Positions 34,399-42,635 of a stretch of 64,000 nucleotides of DNA are shown piece by piece (position 1 is the stretch's first letter; each line of letters starts with the position of its first letter). The notes under the pieces are model-generated. The model searched no databases and was not told the DNA's origin. It saw only the letters and a list, made by a program, of their open reading frames with translations. Made by a program: the position numbers and the translations under genes. The stretch lies in the NCBI RefSeq assembly GCF_043643765.1, contig NZ_JBHZSP010000006.1, forward strand, positions 62,001 through 126,000. Direction: 5' to 3'. This DNA comes from Marinomonas posidonica_A. Its GTDB lineage: Bacteria; Pseudomonadota; Gammaproteobacteria; Pseudomonadales; Marinomonadaceae.

Positions 34399-34455
34399 AA
34401 CCTATAAGTAATGCCAATAGTAAAACTATTATTTTTGTATTGGACGCTGATAGGT
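34399..34455. promoter_or_regulatory. Inverted pair of ACCTATAAG/ATTGGACGCTGATAGGT elements
   Basis: The right half ATTGGACGCTGATAGGT (34439-34455) differs by one base from the element at 33128. The left half, ACCTATAAG followed by CCAAT, is its imperfect inverse. They lie in the 206-base gap before the second VOC gene and imply a second promoter bound by the same regulator as the amidohydrolase promoter. Confidence 0.5.
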
Positions 34456-34568
34456 TTGAGTTTTATATTCCTTACAAGGTTAGCGCGAATAGCGGTTTAG
34501 GAGGGCAAACCTATTTGTGCGTACCGATGACTTACTCATTTAAAAATAAATATAAACAGGAGAACAAG

Positions 34569-35507
34569 ATGCGTATTAAAAGTCCTCATCATGTGAGGTT
34601 CCAGGTGCCAGACCTGGACAAAACAGAAACCTTTGCACAAGACTTTGGTTTGCTGACAGTAGAACGTACTGAGCAGCGCTTAGTGATGCGTACTGGCGGT
34701 GGCGATGCCTTTGCTTATAGCGCTGAAAAAGGCGATGAAGCTAAGTTCCTTGGCCTCGCTTTTGAAGTAGAAGGTAAAAGCGATTTAGAAAGCGCGATTA
34801 GTGAGCACGGTGCGAGTCCAATTCGCGAGTTAACCACTCCGGGCGGTGGCCTTGCCGTTACTTTAATAGACCCTAATGGTTTTGAAATTGATCTGGTTTA
34901 TGGCATTGAACGGGTTAATCCGGAAGAAGCTTATAAGCACTTAGAAATGAACGCACCAGGTCAATATAGCCGTGACGGTCGTTTTGAGCCTAAGCGTAAT
35001 TTGGGACCCGCAAAACTCTTTCGTTTAGGGCATGTGGGTCTGTTTATCCCAAGCTTTGCTGAAACACTCCCTTTTTATAAAGAAGTATTAGGTTTAATAC
35101 CAAGTGATATTTATCACGTTCCAGGTATGCCACAGGCTGAAATAGTCGGCTTCGTTCGTCTTGACCGTGGTGAAGAGCTGGTGGATCACCATGTTATCTC
35201 GCTGATGCAAAGTCAAACAGGGGAAGCGGCTTGCCATCACATTAGTTTTGAAGCACAAGACTTTGAAGCTCAGTTTATGACCCATCGTTATTTAGAATCT
35301 AAAGACTATGAATTGGTGTGGGGCGTGGGACGCCATCCCCATGGCAGTCATATCTTTGATGTATGGCGTGATCCAGATCGCAATCGCTTTGAAACCTTCT
35401 CAGACACAGATCGACTGAAAGCCAGTGACGGTACTCGAGTACATGACATATCTAAAGTAGAGATTGATGTATGGCGTTCCGATCCACCTGATCGCTATTT
35501 TGAATAA
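34569..35507 (+). CDS. VOC-family extradiol dioxygenase, copy 2
   Basis: About 312 residues with two glyoxalase-like modules: MRIKSPHHVRFQVPDLDKTETFAQDFGLL first, and RLGHVGLFIPSFAETLPFYKEVLGL second. Probable Fe(II) ligands are His in LGHVGLF (near residue 157), His in CHHISFEAQDFE (near residue 224) and Glu near the FETFSDTD end. This is the type I extradiol pattern. An AGGAGAAC site fixes the start at ATG 34569, so an upstream in-frame extension was dropped. The FAH copy 2 gene follows after 39 bases. It resembles VOC copy 1 in layout but is clearly divergent in sequence. Confidence 0.87.
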   Translation: MRIKSPHHVRFQVPDLDKTETFAQDFGLLTVERTEQRLVMRTGGGDAFAYSAEKGDEAKFLGLAFEVEGKSDLESAISEHGASPIRELTTPGGGLAVTLIDPNGFEIDLVYGIERVNPEEAYKHLEMNAPGQYSRDGRFEPKRNLGPAKLFRLGHVGLFIPSFAETLPFYKEVLGLIPSDIYHVPGMPQAEIVGFVRLDRGEELVDHHVISLMQSQTGEAACHHISFEAQDFEAQFMTHRYLESKDYELVWGVGRHPHGSHIFDVWRDPDRNRFETFSDTDRLKASDGTRVHDISKVEIDVWRSDPPDRYFE

Positions 35508-35546
35508 TATCCGTTCGATAATAAATTTAATATAGGAATAGAAATT

Positions 35547-36620
35547 ATGAGTGAATTTATGATGTATAAGGTAAAACCTGCCGTTGAACCTGACAATATT
35601 AACCCTGCTACTGGGTTAGTTGAAGGCACATTTGGTATTGGTACTTATCAATTTAAAAATGAAGCCGCTTTCCCAGGGTTAGTGTTGCCAAATGGGGATG
35701 TTTTAAATGTTTCTGATCGTTATGCCGATACCCACGCTATCTTTAACGACTGGGATAATGCTTTGGTGTGGTTAAAGGAAGTCGCAGCAAAACCTGACCG
35801 TCCTGCCAAACCTTTTGCAGAATTGAATATTTTGCCGGTCCTGGCTCATCCCAACTTTATTTGTGCGGCATCTAACTATCGTCAGCACGTTGCTGAGATG
35901 ATGACCTTTAATAAATTCAACCAAGATAAGCGTTTACCAGGCGAAGACGATGAAGCCTTCTTTAAACGTAACTATGAAGAAGTGGACCGTCGTGGTCGTG
36001 AAGGCACGCCTTTCTTCTTTACTGGCTTGCATTCCTCTTTATGTGGTGCCAATGACGATGTGCCATTGCCGTTAATTGGCGAACAGCCTGATTGGGAACT
36101 AGAGCTTGGTTTTATCCTTGGTAAAGGCGAGCGTTATGTTAAACCTGAAAATGCTGAAGATATGATCGCCGCCTACGTTATGGTAAACGATATCGGTACG
36201 GTTGATGAATTTAAACGTGCAGACATCAAATTCAACTTTGACTGGTGCAGTAAGTTCCAGCCTAACTTCAAACCTTTCGGACCTTTTGCTGTACCTAAAG
36301 AGTTTGTTGATCGTAATAAAATGCAAGTCAGGCTAAATGTGAACGGAGAAAAGCGCCAAGACTGGCCAGCAGAAGATATGATCTTCGGCCCATCACAAGT
36401 GCTTTCCCATGCTTCTGAGAGACTTAGACTAATGCCCGGTGACCTTTTCATTATGGGTTCTCCTCCAGGAAATGGGGCAAACTTCGGCGGAGCATGGCTG
36501 AAAGAAGGAGATGTCATGGATTCTGAAATCACCTACCTTGGCCGTCAACGTAACAAGATTGTGATAGAAGAGACCGAAGGTAAGTCTGTGACTTACGGTG
36601 CCTTCAAAACAGAATGGTAG
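35547..36620 (+). CDS. Fumarylacetoacetate hydrolase family protein, copy 2
   Basis: A 357-residue FAH-fold protein. Features are the substrate-lid segment ILPVLAHPNFICAASNYRQHVAEMM near residue 95, a metal site with DWELELGFILGKGERYV near residue 182 and YVMVNDIGTVDEF, and the C-terminal MGSPPGNGANFGGAWLKEGDVMDSEI. The HPNFICAASNYRQH motif is typical of 2-hydroxy-6-oxo acid and acylpyruvate hydrolases of the larger FAH group. It follows the second VOC dioxygenase after 39 bases and would act on its product or a later intermediate. A terminator lies 80 bases after it. Confidence 0.87.
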   Translation: MSEFMMYKVKPAVEPDNINPATGLVEGTFGIGTYQFKNEAAFPGLVLPNGDVLNVSDRYADTHAIFNDWDNALVWLKEVAAKPDRPAKPFAELNILPVLAHPNFICAASNYRQHVAEMMTFNKFNQDKRLPGEDDEAFFKRNYEEVDRRGREGTPFFFTGLHSSLCGANDDVPLPLIGEQPDWELELGFILGKGERYVKPENAEDMIAAYVMVNDIGTVDEFKRADIKFNFDWCSKFQPNFKPFGPFAVPKEFVDRNKMQVRLNVNGEKRQDWPAEDMIFGPSQVLSHASERLRLMPGDLFIMGSPPGNGANFGGAWLKEGDVMDSEITYLGRQRNKIVIEETEGKSVTYGAFKTEW

Positions 36621-36700
36621 GCGACTCATCTTACTATTTGAGTAAGTTGTCACCTTAGTCAGTTACCATTTTAGTAAGCCGCCATCGTAGATGGCTTAAA

Positions 36701-36737
36701 GCCTCCCATCATTGAAAAATAATGGGGGGCTTTTTTC
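36701..36737 (+). terminator. Terminator after FAH copy 2
   Basis: GCCTCCCAT pairs with ATGGGGGGC (one wobble), A-rich loop, then TTTTTT. It ends the VOC-FAH transcript before the SDR gene. Confidence 0.8.
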
Positions 36738-36824
36738 TGCTAGAGGCCGAGGTCTTTGCGCGCAATAATCGTGCAAAAGTCTCTTCTAATATTGCTGCTC
36801 CACTTGATAAGAGAGAATACGAAG

Positions 36825-37577
36825 ATGGATGTTAATACACTGTTTTCTTTGCAGAACAAAGTGATTCTTGTGACCGGATCATCTGGCGGGTTAGGTTCCG
36901 CGATTGTCTCTGCTATGCATTCCCATGGTGCTAATGTCATAGCTTCCGATCTTAATAACCACAATAAGCCCCAAAGCGGTGTGGATTTTATTCCCTGTGA
37001 TCTTAGTCGCAATGAAGACATTGACGAGCTCGTAGGGCGCGCTAAAGCACTTTATGGTCGCATTGATGTTTTGGTGTCAAATGCAGGGATACAAGGTCCA
37101 GCGGGCCCGATAGGTTCTACCACGGACGATGATTGGGATTCTGTGATGTCGATCAACTTAAAAAGCGCGCTACGGCTTTGCTCTGCCTTGCTTCCTGACA
37201 TGGCGGAACGCGGGCAGGGCTCGGTGATTTTAATGTCGAGTATCGCAGGTTTAAGAGGCAACAAAGCCATCGGGCTTTACGGTTTATCTAAAGCCGGATT
37301 GGCTCAATTAGCTCGTAACTTGGCGGTGGAGTGGGGGCCGAAAGGGATTCGAGTAAACTGTATTTCCCCCGGTTTGATTCGTACACCTTTAGCCACAGAG
37401 TTACTTGAAAACACTCCCTTTATGGAACGTAGATTATCCCTAACACCGCTGCGTCGAGTAGGCGAACCAGAAGAGATCGCCGGCGTTGCCGTGATGCTCG
37501 CCAGTAAGGCTGGTGGCTTTATTTCTGGGCAAAATATTGTTGTGGATGGTGGTACCACCATCAGTGATGGCAGCTAA
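36825..37577 (+). CDS. Short-chain dehydrogenase/reductase
   Basis: About 250 residues of the classical SDR fold. NAD(P)-binding motif VILVTGSSGGLGSAIV, the NAG motif VLVSNAGIQGPAG, catalytic Ser in LMSSIAGLRG and YxxxK in GLYGLSKAGLAQLARN (near residue 150), and PGxxxT-type SPGLIRTPLATEL. The start at ATG 36825 follows GAGAG and drops an upstream extension. It is preceded and followed by terminators, so it is probably monocistronic. Within an aromatic cluster it could oxidise a cis-dihydrodiol or a hydroxy intermediate, which would suit the Rieske oxygenases nearby; this is inference. Confidence 0.88.
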   Translation: MDVNTLFSLQNKVILVTGSSGGLGSAIVSAMHSHGANVIASDLNNHNKPQSGVDFIPCDLSRNEDIDELVGRAKALYGRIDVLVSNAGIQGPAGPIGSTTDDDWDSVMSINLKSALRLCSALLPDMAERGQGSVILMSSIAGLRGNKAIGLYGLSKAGLAQLARNLAVEWGPKGIRVNCISPGLIRTPLATELLENTPFMERRLSLTPLRRVGEPEEIAGVAVMLASKAGGFISGQNIVVDGGTTISDGS

Positions 37578-37623
37578 TACAAAAGCGCCTTGACTATAAA
37601 AACATAAAAAGCATGAAAAGCAT

Positions 37624-37657
37624 AAAAAAGGTTCTACCTTCCGGCAGAACCTTTTTT
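37624..37657. terminator. Bidirectional terminator between SDR and reductase genes
   Basis: AAAAAAGGTTCT pairs perfectly with AGAACCTTTTTT across ten bases. With runs on both sides it can serve the SDR gene (plus) and the convergent reductase operon (minus). Confidence 0.85.
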
Positions 37658-37732
37658 ATGTTGCTAGGCGGTTACCTTGTAGTTATCCAAAAGGAACATC
37701 CCACTCTATGCCTTGTCAACTAACCTGTTGCC

Positions 37733-38689
37733 CTACAAATCCAAGGTTAACGTATCGCTTAGCGCTCTTGAGCAACAAGGAGTGAATTGATCATTTTTTG
37801 CTTTTTCAGCATCCGTTAAAAAGTCATCCCTGTGGTCGGGAATGCCATCCGTTACTTTAGTTAAACAAGCCCCACAGATCCCCATTTCACAAGATACATC
37901 CACGGCAATGCCTGCCGCGTCAATGACTTCTAGTGCCGTCTGATCCGCTGCTACTTCTAATTCCAAGCTAGAACGACTAAGAATAAGCTTAAAGGCACCA
38001 TCGCCAGATTCCGACACCTTTGGCTCGGCTTTAAAAATCTCTTTATGGAGGTTAGCTTCTGGCCATGAATTTGCTCTAGCGCTGTCAAACACATAATCCA
38101 TATAAGCCACCGGGCCACAGGTGTACAAATGGGCATTTTCGGTAAAAGTACTTAAGGCGCTATTGATCGCAGCGTCGTTTTTTTCACGTTCACCAGAAAA
38201 ATGAAAGAATACCTTGGCAGCAAATGAAGCGTTTTTAAGCTGTTCATAAAATGCCGCTTCAGTTTGTGATTTAGCGTGATAATGCAGTTCAAAATCAACA
38301 CCAAGACTATCCAGTTCTATCGCCATCGACATAATGGGTGTAATACCGATACCACCCGCAAAGAGCATGACCTTGTCGCTGTTGACGTTGAGTGGAAAAA
38401 GATTACGCGGCTCAGAAATAGTAAGGGTATCGCCAATCTGAACATTGTTATGCAAAGCGACAGAGCCGCCCCTTGATTGCGTGTCATTCAGCACGGCAAT
38501 TTTATAAAACTCATCAGACTGATCATGGTTAATCAACGAATATTGGCGGATCAAACCATCCGCTATATGTACATCAATATGGCTACCAGTGGTAAAACTA
38601 GGCATTTTTTCATTACCTACATGCGCCAGTTCAAAGCTGGCGATGTTAGGTGTTTCTAAGGTTTTATTACGAACAACAACATCAAACAT
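37733..38689 (-). CDS. VanB-type oxidoreductase (FNR plus [2Fe-2S] ferredoxin)
   Basis: A 318-residue electron-transfer partner of Rieske oxygenases. Order: FMN/FAD-binding FNR barrel (SFTTGSHIDVHIADGLIRQYSLIN), NAD-binding region (VMLFAGGIGITPIMSM), then a C-terminal plant-type ferredoxin domain with CEMGICGACLTKVTDG and a last Cys in FTPCCSRAL (four ligands near residues 267, 272, 275 and 305). This is the phthalate dioxygenase reductase / VanB layout. It is the third gene of a leftward operon: Rieske oxygenase, DoxX protein, reductase, with only eight bases after the DoxX gene. It may serve both Rieske oxygenases of the cluster. Confidence 0.92.
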   Translation of the reverse strand: MFDVVVRNKTLETPNIASFELAHVGNEKMPSFTTGSHIDVHIADGLIRQYSLINHDQSDEFYKIAVLNDTQSRGGSVALHNNVQIGDTLTISEPRNLFPLNVNSDKVMLFAGGIGITPIMSMAIELDSLGVDFELHYHAKSQTEAAFYEQLKNASFAAKVFFHFSGEREKNDAAINSALSTFTENAHLYTCGPVAYMDYVFDSARANSWPEANLHKEIFKAEPKVSESGDGAFKLILSRSSLELEVAADQTALEVIDAAGIAVDVSCEMGICGACLTKVTDGIPDHRDDFLTDAEKAKNDQFTPCCSRALSDTLTLDL

Positions 38690-38697
38690 AATTTACC

Positions 38698-39111
38698 TCA
38701 ATCGCTTTTAGAGCGATTTAGACGATTCTTAATCACTTCATCAATTGACCAAGCACCTGAGCCTGCGAAGATGAAGTAAAAAAAGACGAAACAGAACATA
38801 ATAGTGAGCTCCCCGCCATTCACTACGGGGAAAAAGGCTTTGGCGGGATAAAACATAAAGTACGCAACCGCCATTTGACCGGATAGTAGGAACGCCACAC
38901 TGCGAGTGCACAAGCCCACGAGCAGACACAAACCACCGAAAAATTCTAAAACGCCAGCCACACCCACTAAGCTAAATAATTCCAATGGTCCTTGGTTATG
39001 GCCACCGGGCGGGTAATGAAAGAGTTTTTGCGCACCGTGTTGCATAAACAAAAACGCACTAATGACTCGCAAAGCGGCACGGCTGTATATCTCATATGTA
39101 GATAGCATCAT
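38698..39111 (-). CDS. DoxX family membrane protein
   Basis: About 137 residues with four transmembrane helices. DoxX features are SRAALRVISAFLFMQHGAQKLFHYPPGG and GVLEFFGGLCLLVGLCTRSVAFLLSGQMAVAYFM. AAGGAAG precedes the first of two adjacent ATG codons, giving the chosen start. DoxX proteins are linked to quinone or thiol redox at the membrane, but the role is ill defined. It lies between the Rieske oxygenase and its reductase, an uncommon placing that hints at a link to the oxygenase's redox supply or to product protection. Confidence 0.85.
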   Translation of the reverse strand: MMLSTYEIYSRAALRVISAFLFMQHGAQKLFHYPPGGHNQGPLELFSLVGVAGVLEFFGGLCLLVGLCTRSVAFLLSGQMAVAYFMFYPAKAFFPVVNGGELTIMFCFVFFYFIFAGSGAWSIDEVIKNRLNRSKSD

Positions 39112-39193
39112 TGACGACTTCCTTTTTAAGTATATTTTGCTAAGAGTGTGACAGAGTGGCCGATTAAGCCCTCCTGTCACGGCGACTTAACGG

Positions 39194-40267
39194 TTATGCT
39201 TCTTCTAATGGAATCTTCTCTTCCGCTAACATAGCTTCAATTTTCCGGCGTACTTGCACGGCCGGTTTGTCTGCGATGACTAACAACTCTCGTTGTTGTG
39301 TGACGGCAAAATCTAAGCGTTTCTCAACCGCATTGATGGCAACAACATCTTGTCCGCGAATTTTCTTATCAGCAGCCAGTTGAAAGTTATCTAACGATTC
39401 ATCACCCAGTCTGAAGTTACGGGTAGAAAAACCAAAATAATGCGTCGTGTGGTCGGTTTCTGGGGTGATGCCATGTAGAATCATTAAGGTACCTAGTTCT
39501 TTAGGTACTTCTGTTTTTCCTGGTATGGAGGAAATAATAGGCAGGCTGGTTGAAATGAATTCAGGGCCGTAGAAATCGCTTCGAATTGAGAAGTCACAAA
39601 GACCATCGAATTGCGCTTCAGGGCCAAATACTAGTTTGAAATAATCATTCCAAGGCGCTTTACCATGTCTTAAAACGCGGTAGCTTTTTTCATGCTCTTC
39701 GGTGACCAATGGGATTTTTGCCATCGCATCTTTGCCATCAACATGATGATGAACATAGGGTAAATGAGTCAAATCCATTAAATTGTCGATCAATAATTGA
39801 GAACGGCCATCAAGATGAAAATAGTTTTCTGAGTGGAAATCCCAGTCTGGTTGATCCAAACCAAAATCTTCATAAGGCGGGATTAAATCCGTATCGCACT
39901 TGTCTTCATCGCCCATCCAAATCCAGCAGATTGGGCCACGTTCAACCAGCTTATAGACCGGCTGACACATCTTGCCAGTAACTTTGTCTTGTGAAGGAAT
40001 ATCGATACAGTCGCCGTTATCGGCAAACTTAAAACCGTGATAACCACAGACAATGGCATCACCCTCAACTCGTCCTTCTACCAAGGGCAAATAGCGATGC
40101 GGACAGAGTCCATACATGGCTACAGGCGTGCCATCTTCTTTACGGTACATAACAACTGGCTTGTTAAGCATCGTACGTTCCATTGGTTCACGGGTAATCT
40201 CGGTAGAGAAAGCCGCCATGTACCAACGGTTTTTGACGATAGAGCTTTTGTATTTGAATGGATACAT
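39194..40267 (-). CDS. Rieske non-heme iron oxygenase alpha subunit, copy 1 (VanA-like)
   Basis: A 357-residue oxygenase. The N-terminal Rieske domain has CPHRYLPLVEG and CGYHGFKF (Cys-His / Cys-His ligands near residues 56, 58, 74 and 77). The catalytic iron site is DNLMDLTHLPYVHHH near residue 165, with the bridging Asp, and a third ligand Asp further on. The family includes vanillate O-demethylase, which uses a VanB-type reductase as found two genes downstream. It would demethylate or hydroxylate a phenolic acid. An AGGAAA site precedes the start. It is the first gene of the leftward operon, divergent from LysR copy 3. Confidence 0.92.
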   Translation of the reverse strand: MYPFKYKSSIVKNRWYMAAFSTEITREPMERTMLNKPVVMYRKEDGTPVAMYGLCPHRYLPLVEGRVEGDAIVCGYHGFKFADNGDCIDIPSQDKVTGKMCQPVYKLVERGPICWIWMGDEDKCDTDLIPPYEDFGLDQPDWDFHSENYFHLDGRSQLLIDNLMDLTHLPYVHHHVDGKDAMAKIPLVTEEHEKSYRVLRHGKAPWNDYFKLVFGPEAQFDGLCDFSIRSDFYGPEFISTSLPIISSIPGKTEVPKELGTLMILHGITPETDHTTHYFGFSTRNFRLGDESLDNFQLAADKKIRGQDVVAINAVEKRLDFAVTQQRELLVIADKPAVQVRRKIEAMLAEEKIPLEEA

Positions 40268-40612
40268 AATGATAATTTTCCTATCTTTATTTTTATAATA
40301 TAGGAGACCACTTCCTGCCCGGAGTGATCTTATTCAGTAAAACCTTACCGATGACATATCACTTCACGCTGCGTTATAGCGTTAATAGCATCGGTGATTT
40401 TTCAGCAATATAGCAATGCAAATCACGATGCACCAATCCTTAACAGCGCTAGCTGGTATCGCTAATTTCAATAGTAAAGGGTGAGCCTAAGTACCGTGCT
40501 TGTTGATTTAGTTAAGGTCGCCTTTAAAAAATTCTATTTATTTACGAAAAGGCATCTTTAAAATAGATTAATAAGACTCCTATATAACGATAAAAATAAT
40601 GGTAAAACAGCT
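40268..40612. other. Divergent promoter region, Rieske copy 1 / LysR copy 3
   Basis: This 345-base gap has no gene. It holds an imperfect dyad AGACCACTTCC/GGAGTGATCT at about 40309-40334 and distant ACCGATG/CATCGGT arms that could fold. One of these is probably the regulator site, but neither shows a convincing LysR box. No terminator is expected or seen. Confidence 0.5.
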
Positions 40613-41512
40613 ATGCGATTTAAAGGCCTAGATTTAAATCTGTTGGTCGCATTAGATGCGCTTATTTCTGAGCGCAATATAACGCGAGCAGGCGAGCGTA
40701 TACACCTGAGTCAGTCCGGCATGAGCTCGGCCGTCTCTCGGTTACGTGAATACTTTGATGACGAGTTATTTGTGCAAGTCGGCAGAGAACTGATTCCTAC
40801 TTCCTTAGCAGAGACACTAGCAAAGCCGGTACGTCGGATCCTTGTCGAGATGGAAAACACCATCATTAACCAGCCGAAATTTGACCCAACAACCGATGAT
40901 CGTTGTTATAAAATTGTCGCCTCGGAACTCACCACCATGGTGCTAATGACTAGCGTTATTAGTCGCTTGGCTCAAGAAGCGCCCAATATACGCTTAGAGC
41001 TATCATCCACCAGTGATATCGAATTAATCGACAAGGGCAGTGTTGACCTGATGTTTATCCCTCGTCAATTTGTTTTAGAAGACCACCCCTACGATGAACT
41101 CTATCAAGAAGGCTATAAATGCATTTGCTGGGAAGGCAATACCTCGATTGGTGACAAAATCACCTTTGAGGATTATCAAACAGCAGGTCATGTTGCCGTA
41201 AGCTATGGTAAAAATCACTCCCCTGCCTTTGATGGGTGGTTTATGAGCAACTATGGCATCAGTCGAAGGGTCGAAATTACCACCACCAACCTACTTGCGC
41301 CGCCGGCACTGATTATTGGTACCCAGCGTATCGCCACCGTCCATAGTCGGCTAGCCAGCATAGTGCGCAAATCTCTGCCTATAAAAGTTTTAGAGCCACC
41401 CATGAACATCCCCATGCTAACGCAAACCATGCAGTACAACCGTAACCGCGAAAACGATGCCGGCTTGACTTGGCTACGACAACTCATCGCAGACGTCGCA
41501 AAGACCATTTAA
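40613..41512 (+). CDS. LysR family regulator (NodD-like branch), copy 3
   Basis: A 299-residue regulator starting MRFKGLDLNLLVALDALISE, with the helix-turn-helix GERIHLSQSGMSSAVSRLREYFDDELFVQ and an effector domain of normal length. It is very similar to copies 1 and 2 in the DNA-binding part. It is divergent from the Rieske oxygenase operon and convergent with an AraC gene; likely target is the Rieske-DoxX-reductase operon. No strong ribosome binding site is visible before the ATG, but the protein start matches its paralogues. Confidence 0.9.
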   Translation: MRFKGLDLNLLVALDALISERNITRAGERIHLSQSGMSSAVSRLREYFDDELFVQVGRELIPTSLAETLAKPVRRILVEMENTIINQPKFDPTTDDRCYKIVASELTTMVLMTSVISRLAQEAPNIRLELSSTSDIELIDKGSVDLMFIPRQFVLEDHPYDELYQEGYKCICWEGNTSIGDKITFEDYQTAGHVAVSYGKNHSPAFDGWFMSNYGISRRVEITTTNLLAPPALIIGTQRIATVHSRLASIVRKSLPIKVLEPPMNIPMLTQTMQYNRNRENDAGLTWLRQLIADVAKTI

Positions 41513-41568
41513 TGGTGTTTATAACAGTCCAAGTGCGAGGGCGGGAAACACAATATACTTTTAAGCAT

Positions 41569-42516
41569 TTATTGTTTTGTATCCCGCCGAAACGCCAGTG
41601 GCGATTTGCCCATTCTTTGATTAAAAAGACGCCTGAAACTACGGTCAGAGGTCCAGCCTACCATCTCTGTAATGTCGCTTATCGAATGTTTGGTCGTTTG
41701 TAGGAGCTCCGCTGCCAGCTGTATACGCCAGTGGCTTAAATAGGTTATTGGGCCAACGCCAACTAATTGTTGGAAGCGTTGTGCAAAACTGGATCGAGAC
41801 ATTCCTGCATGAACCGCCAAGCGAGTGACGCTCCACTGTTTTTCTGGGTGCCGATGAATCGCGGCGAGGGCTTTACCGATTTTTTTATCCAATAAACCTG
41901 GCAGCCAACCTTTGGGGTGTTTTGTCTCTGACAAGATATAAGATCGAAGCTGGCCGATAATAATCAACTCTACTAATTGAGCCGCAATAGCCACAAAACC
42001 CGGTTGCTTATTACTGGCATCCTGACTGAGAAAAGCAATGGCAGATTGAAAGGAGGGGAACTCCGTACCTTGGTACTGTCGTAGAATGATCGCGCTGGGT
42101 AATGCCTTTAATAGATCGAGTTGCACATTAGGCTGAAATTCAAAGGCAAAAGAGAGTAGTGTTGTCTTTGCTCCGCCACCACCCCAATCGATCTGATGCA
42201 ACTCACTCGGCAGATAGTGATCAAAACCCGCAAAATTATCTCCTTTCCAAAGGGCGTGTAATGGTGCTATCGGTGCATTATCAGACGAGTAGAAATTAAA
42301 CTCACCTCCGATGGGAACCAGAACAGAGTCACCGGCTAGCAATAATTCTGGCTCACTGTCAGGCGCAGAAAACCAAAGCTCTCCCGCAACAATATTAAAG
42401 CAATACCCCGCAGGGAATGACTTGGTTTCAAAACCCCAAGGTTCACTCAACTGCCAGTTCGAGATAATAGTAGAGCGTAATTTCAGCGATAAAAGTACGT
42501 CACTCAGTAAGTCCAT
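41569..42516 (-). CDS. AraC family transcriptional regulator
   Basis: A 315-residue activator. The N-terminal part is a cupin-like ligand domain (SLKLRSTIISNWQLSEPWGF, then GDSVLVPIGGEFNFYSS). The C-terminal part has the two AraC helix-turn-helix motifs: WSVTRLAVHAGMSRSSFAQRFQQLVG and SISDITEMVGWTSDRSFRRLFNQRMG. It is divergent from the second Rieske oxygenase gene with a 119-base gap, so it most likely activates that gene in response to an aromatic substrate. It is convergent with LysR copy 3. Confidence 0.9.
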   Translation of the reverse strand: MDLLSDVLLSLKLRSTIISNWQLSEPWGFETKSFPAGYCFNIVAGELWFSAPDSEPELLLAGDSVLVPIGGEFNFYSSDNAPIAPLHALWKGDNFAGFDHYLPSELHQIDWGGGGAKTTLLSFAFEFQPNVQLDLLKALPSAIILRQYQGTEFPSFQSAIAFLSQDASNKQPGFVAIAAQLVELIIIGQLRSYILSETKHPKGWLPGLLDKKIGKALAAIHRHPEKQWSVTRLAVHAGMSRSSFAQRFQQLVGVGPITYLSHWRIQLAAELLQTTKHSISDITEMVGWTSDRSFRRLFNQRMGKSPLAFRRDTKQ

Positions 42517-42635
42517 AATGAAGTCTACATGTTTATTATTGGATTATATGACCGATAATATGGATTATGTGGTGTATATTGTCCAATTTTTATCTCCTAT
42601 TCTGTTCTTCCAATAAAAATAAGAAGGATAAGGGC

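Noticed and set aside
34440..34568. 43-residue N-terminal extension of the second VOC dioxygenase
   Set aside because: It is in frame but unlike the family, overlaps the regulatory repeat, and the ATG at 34569 has a good AGGAG site.
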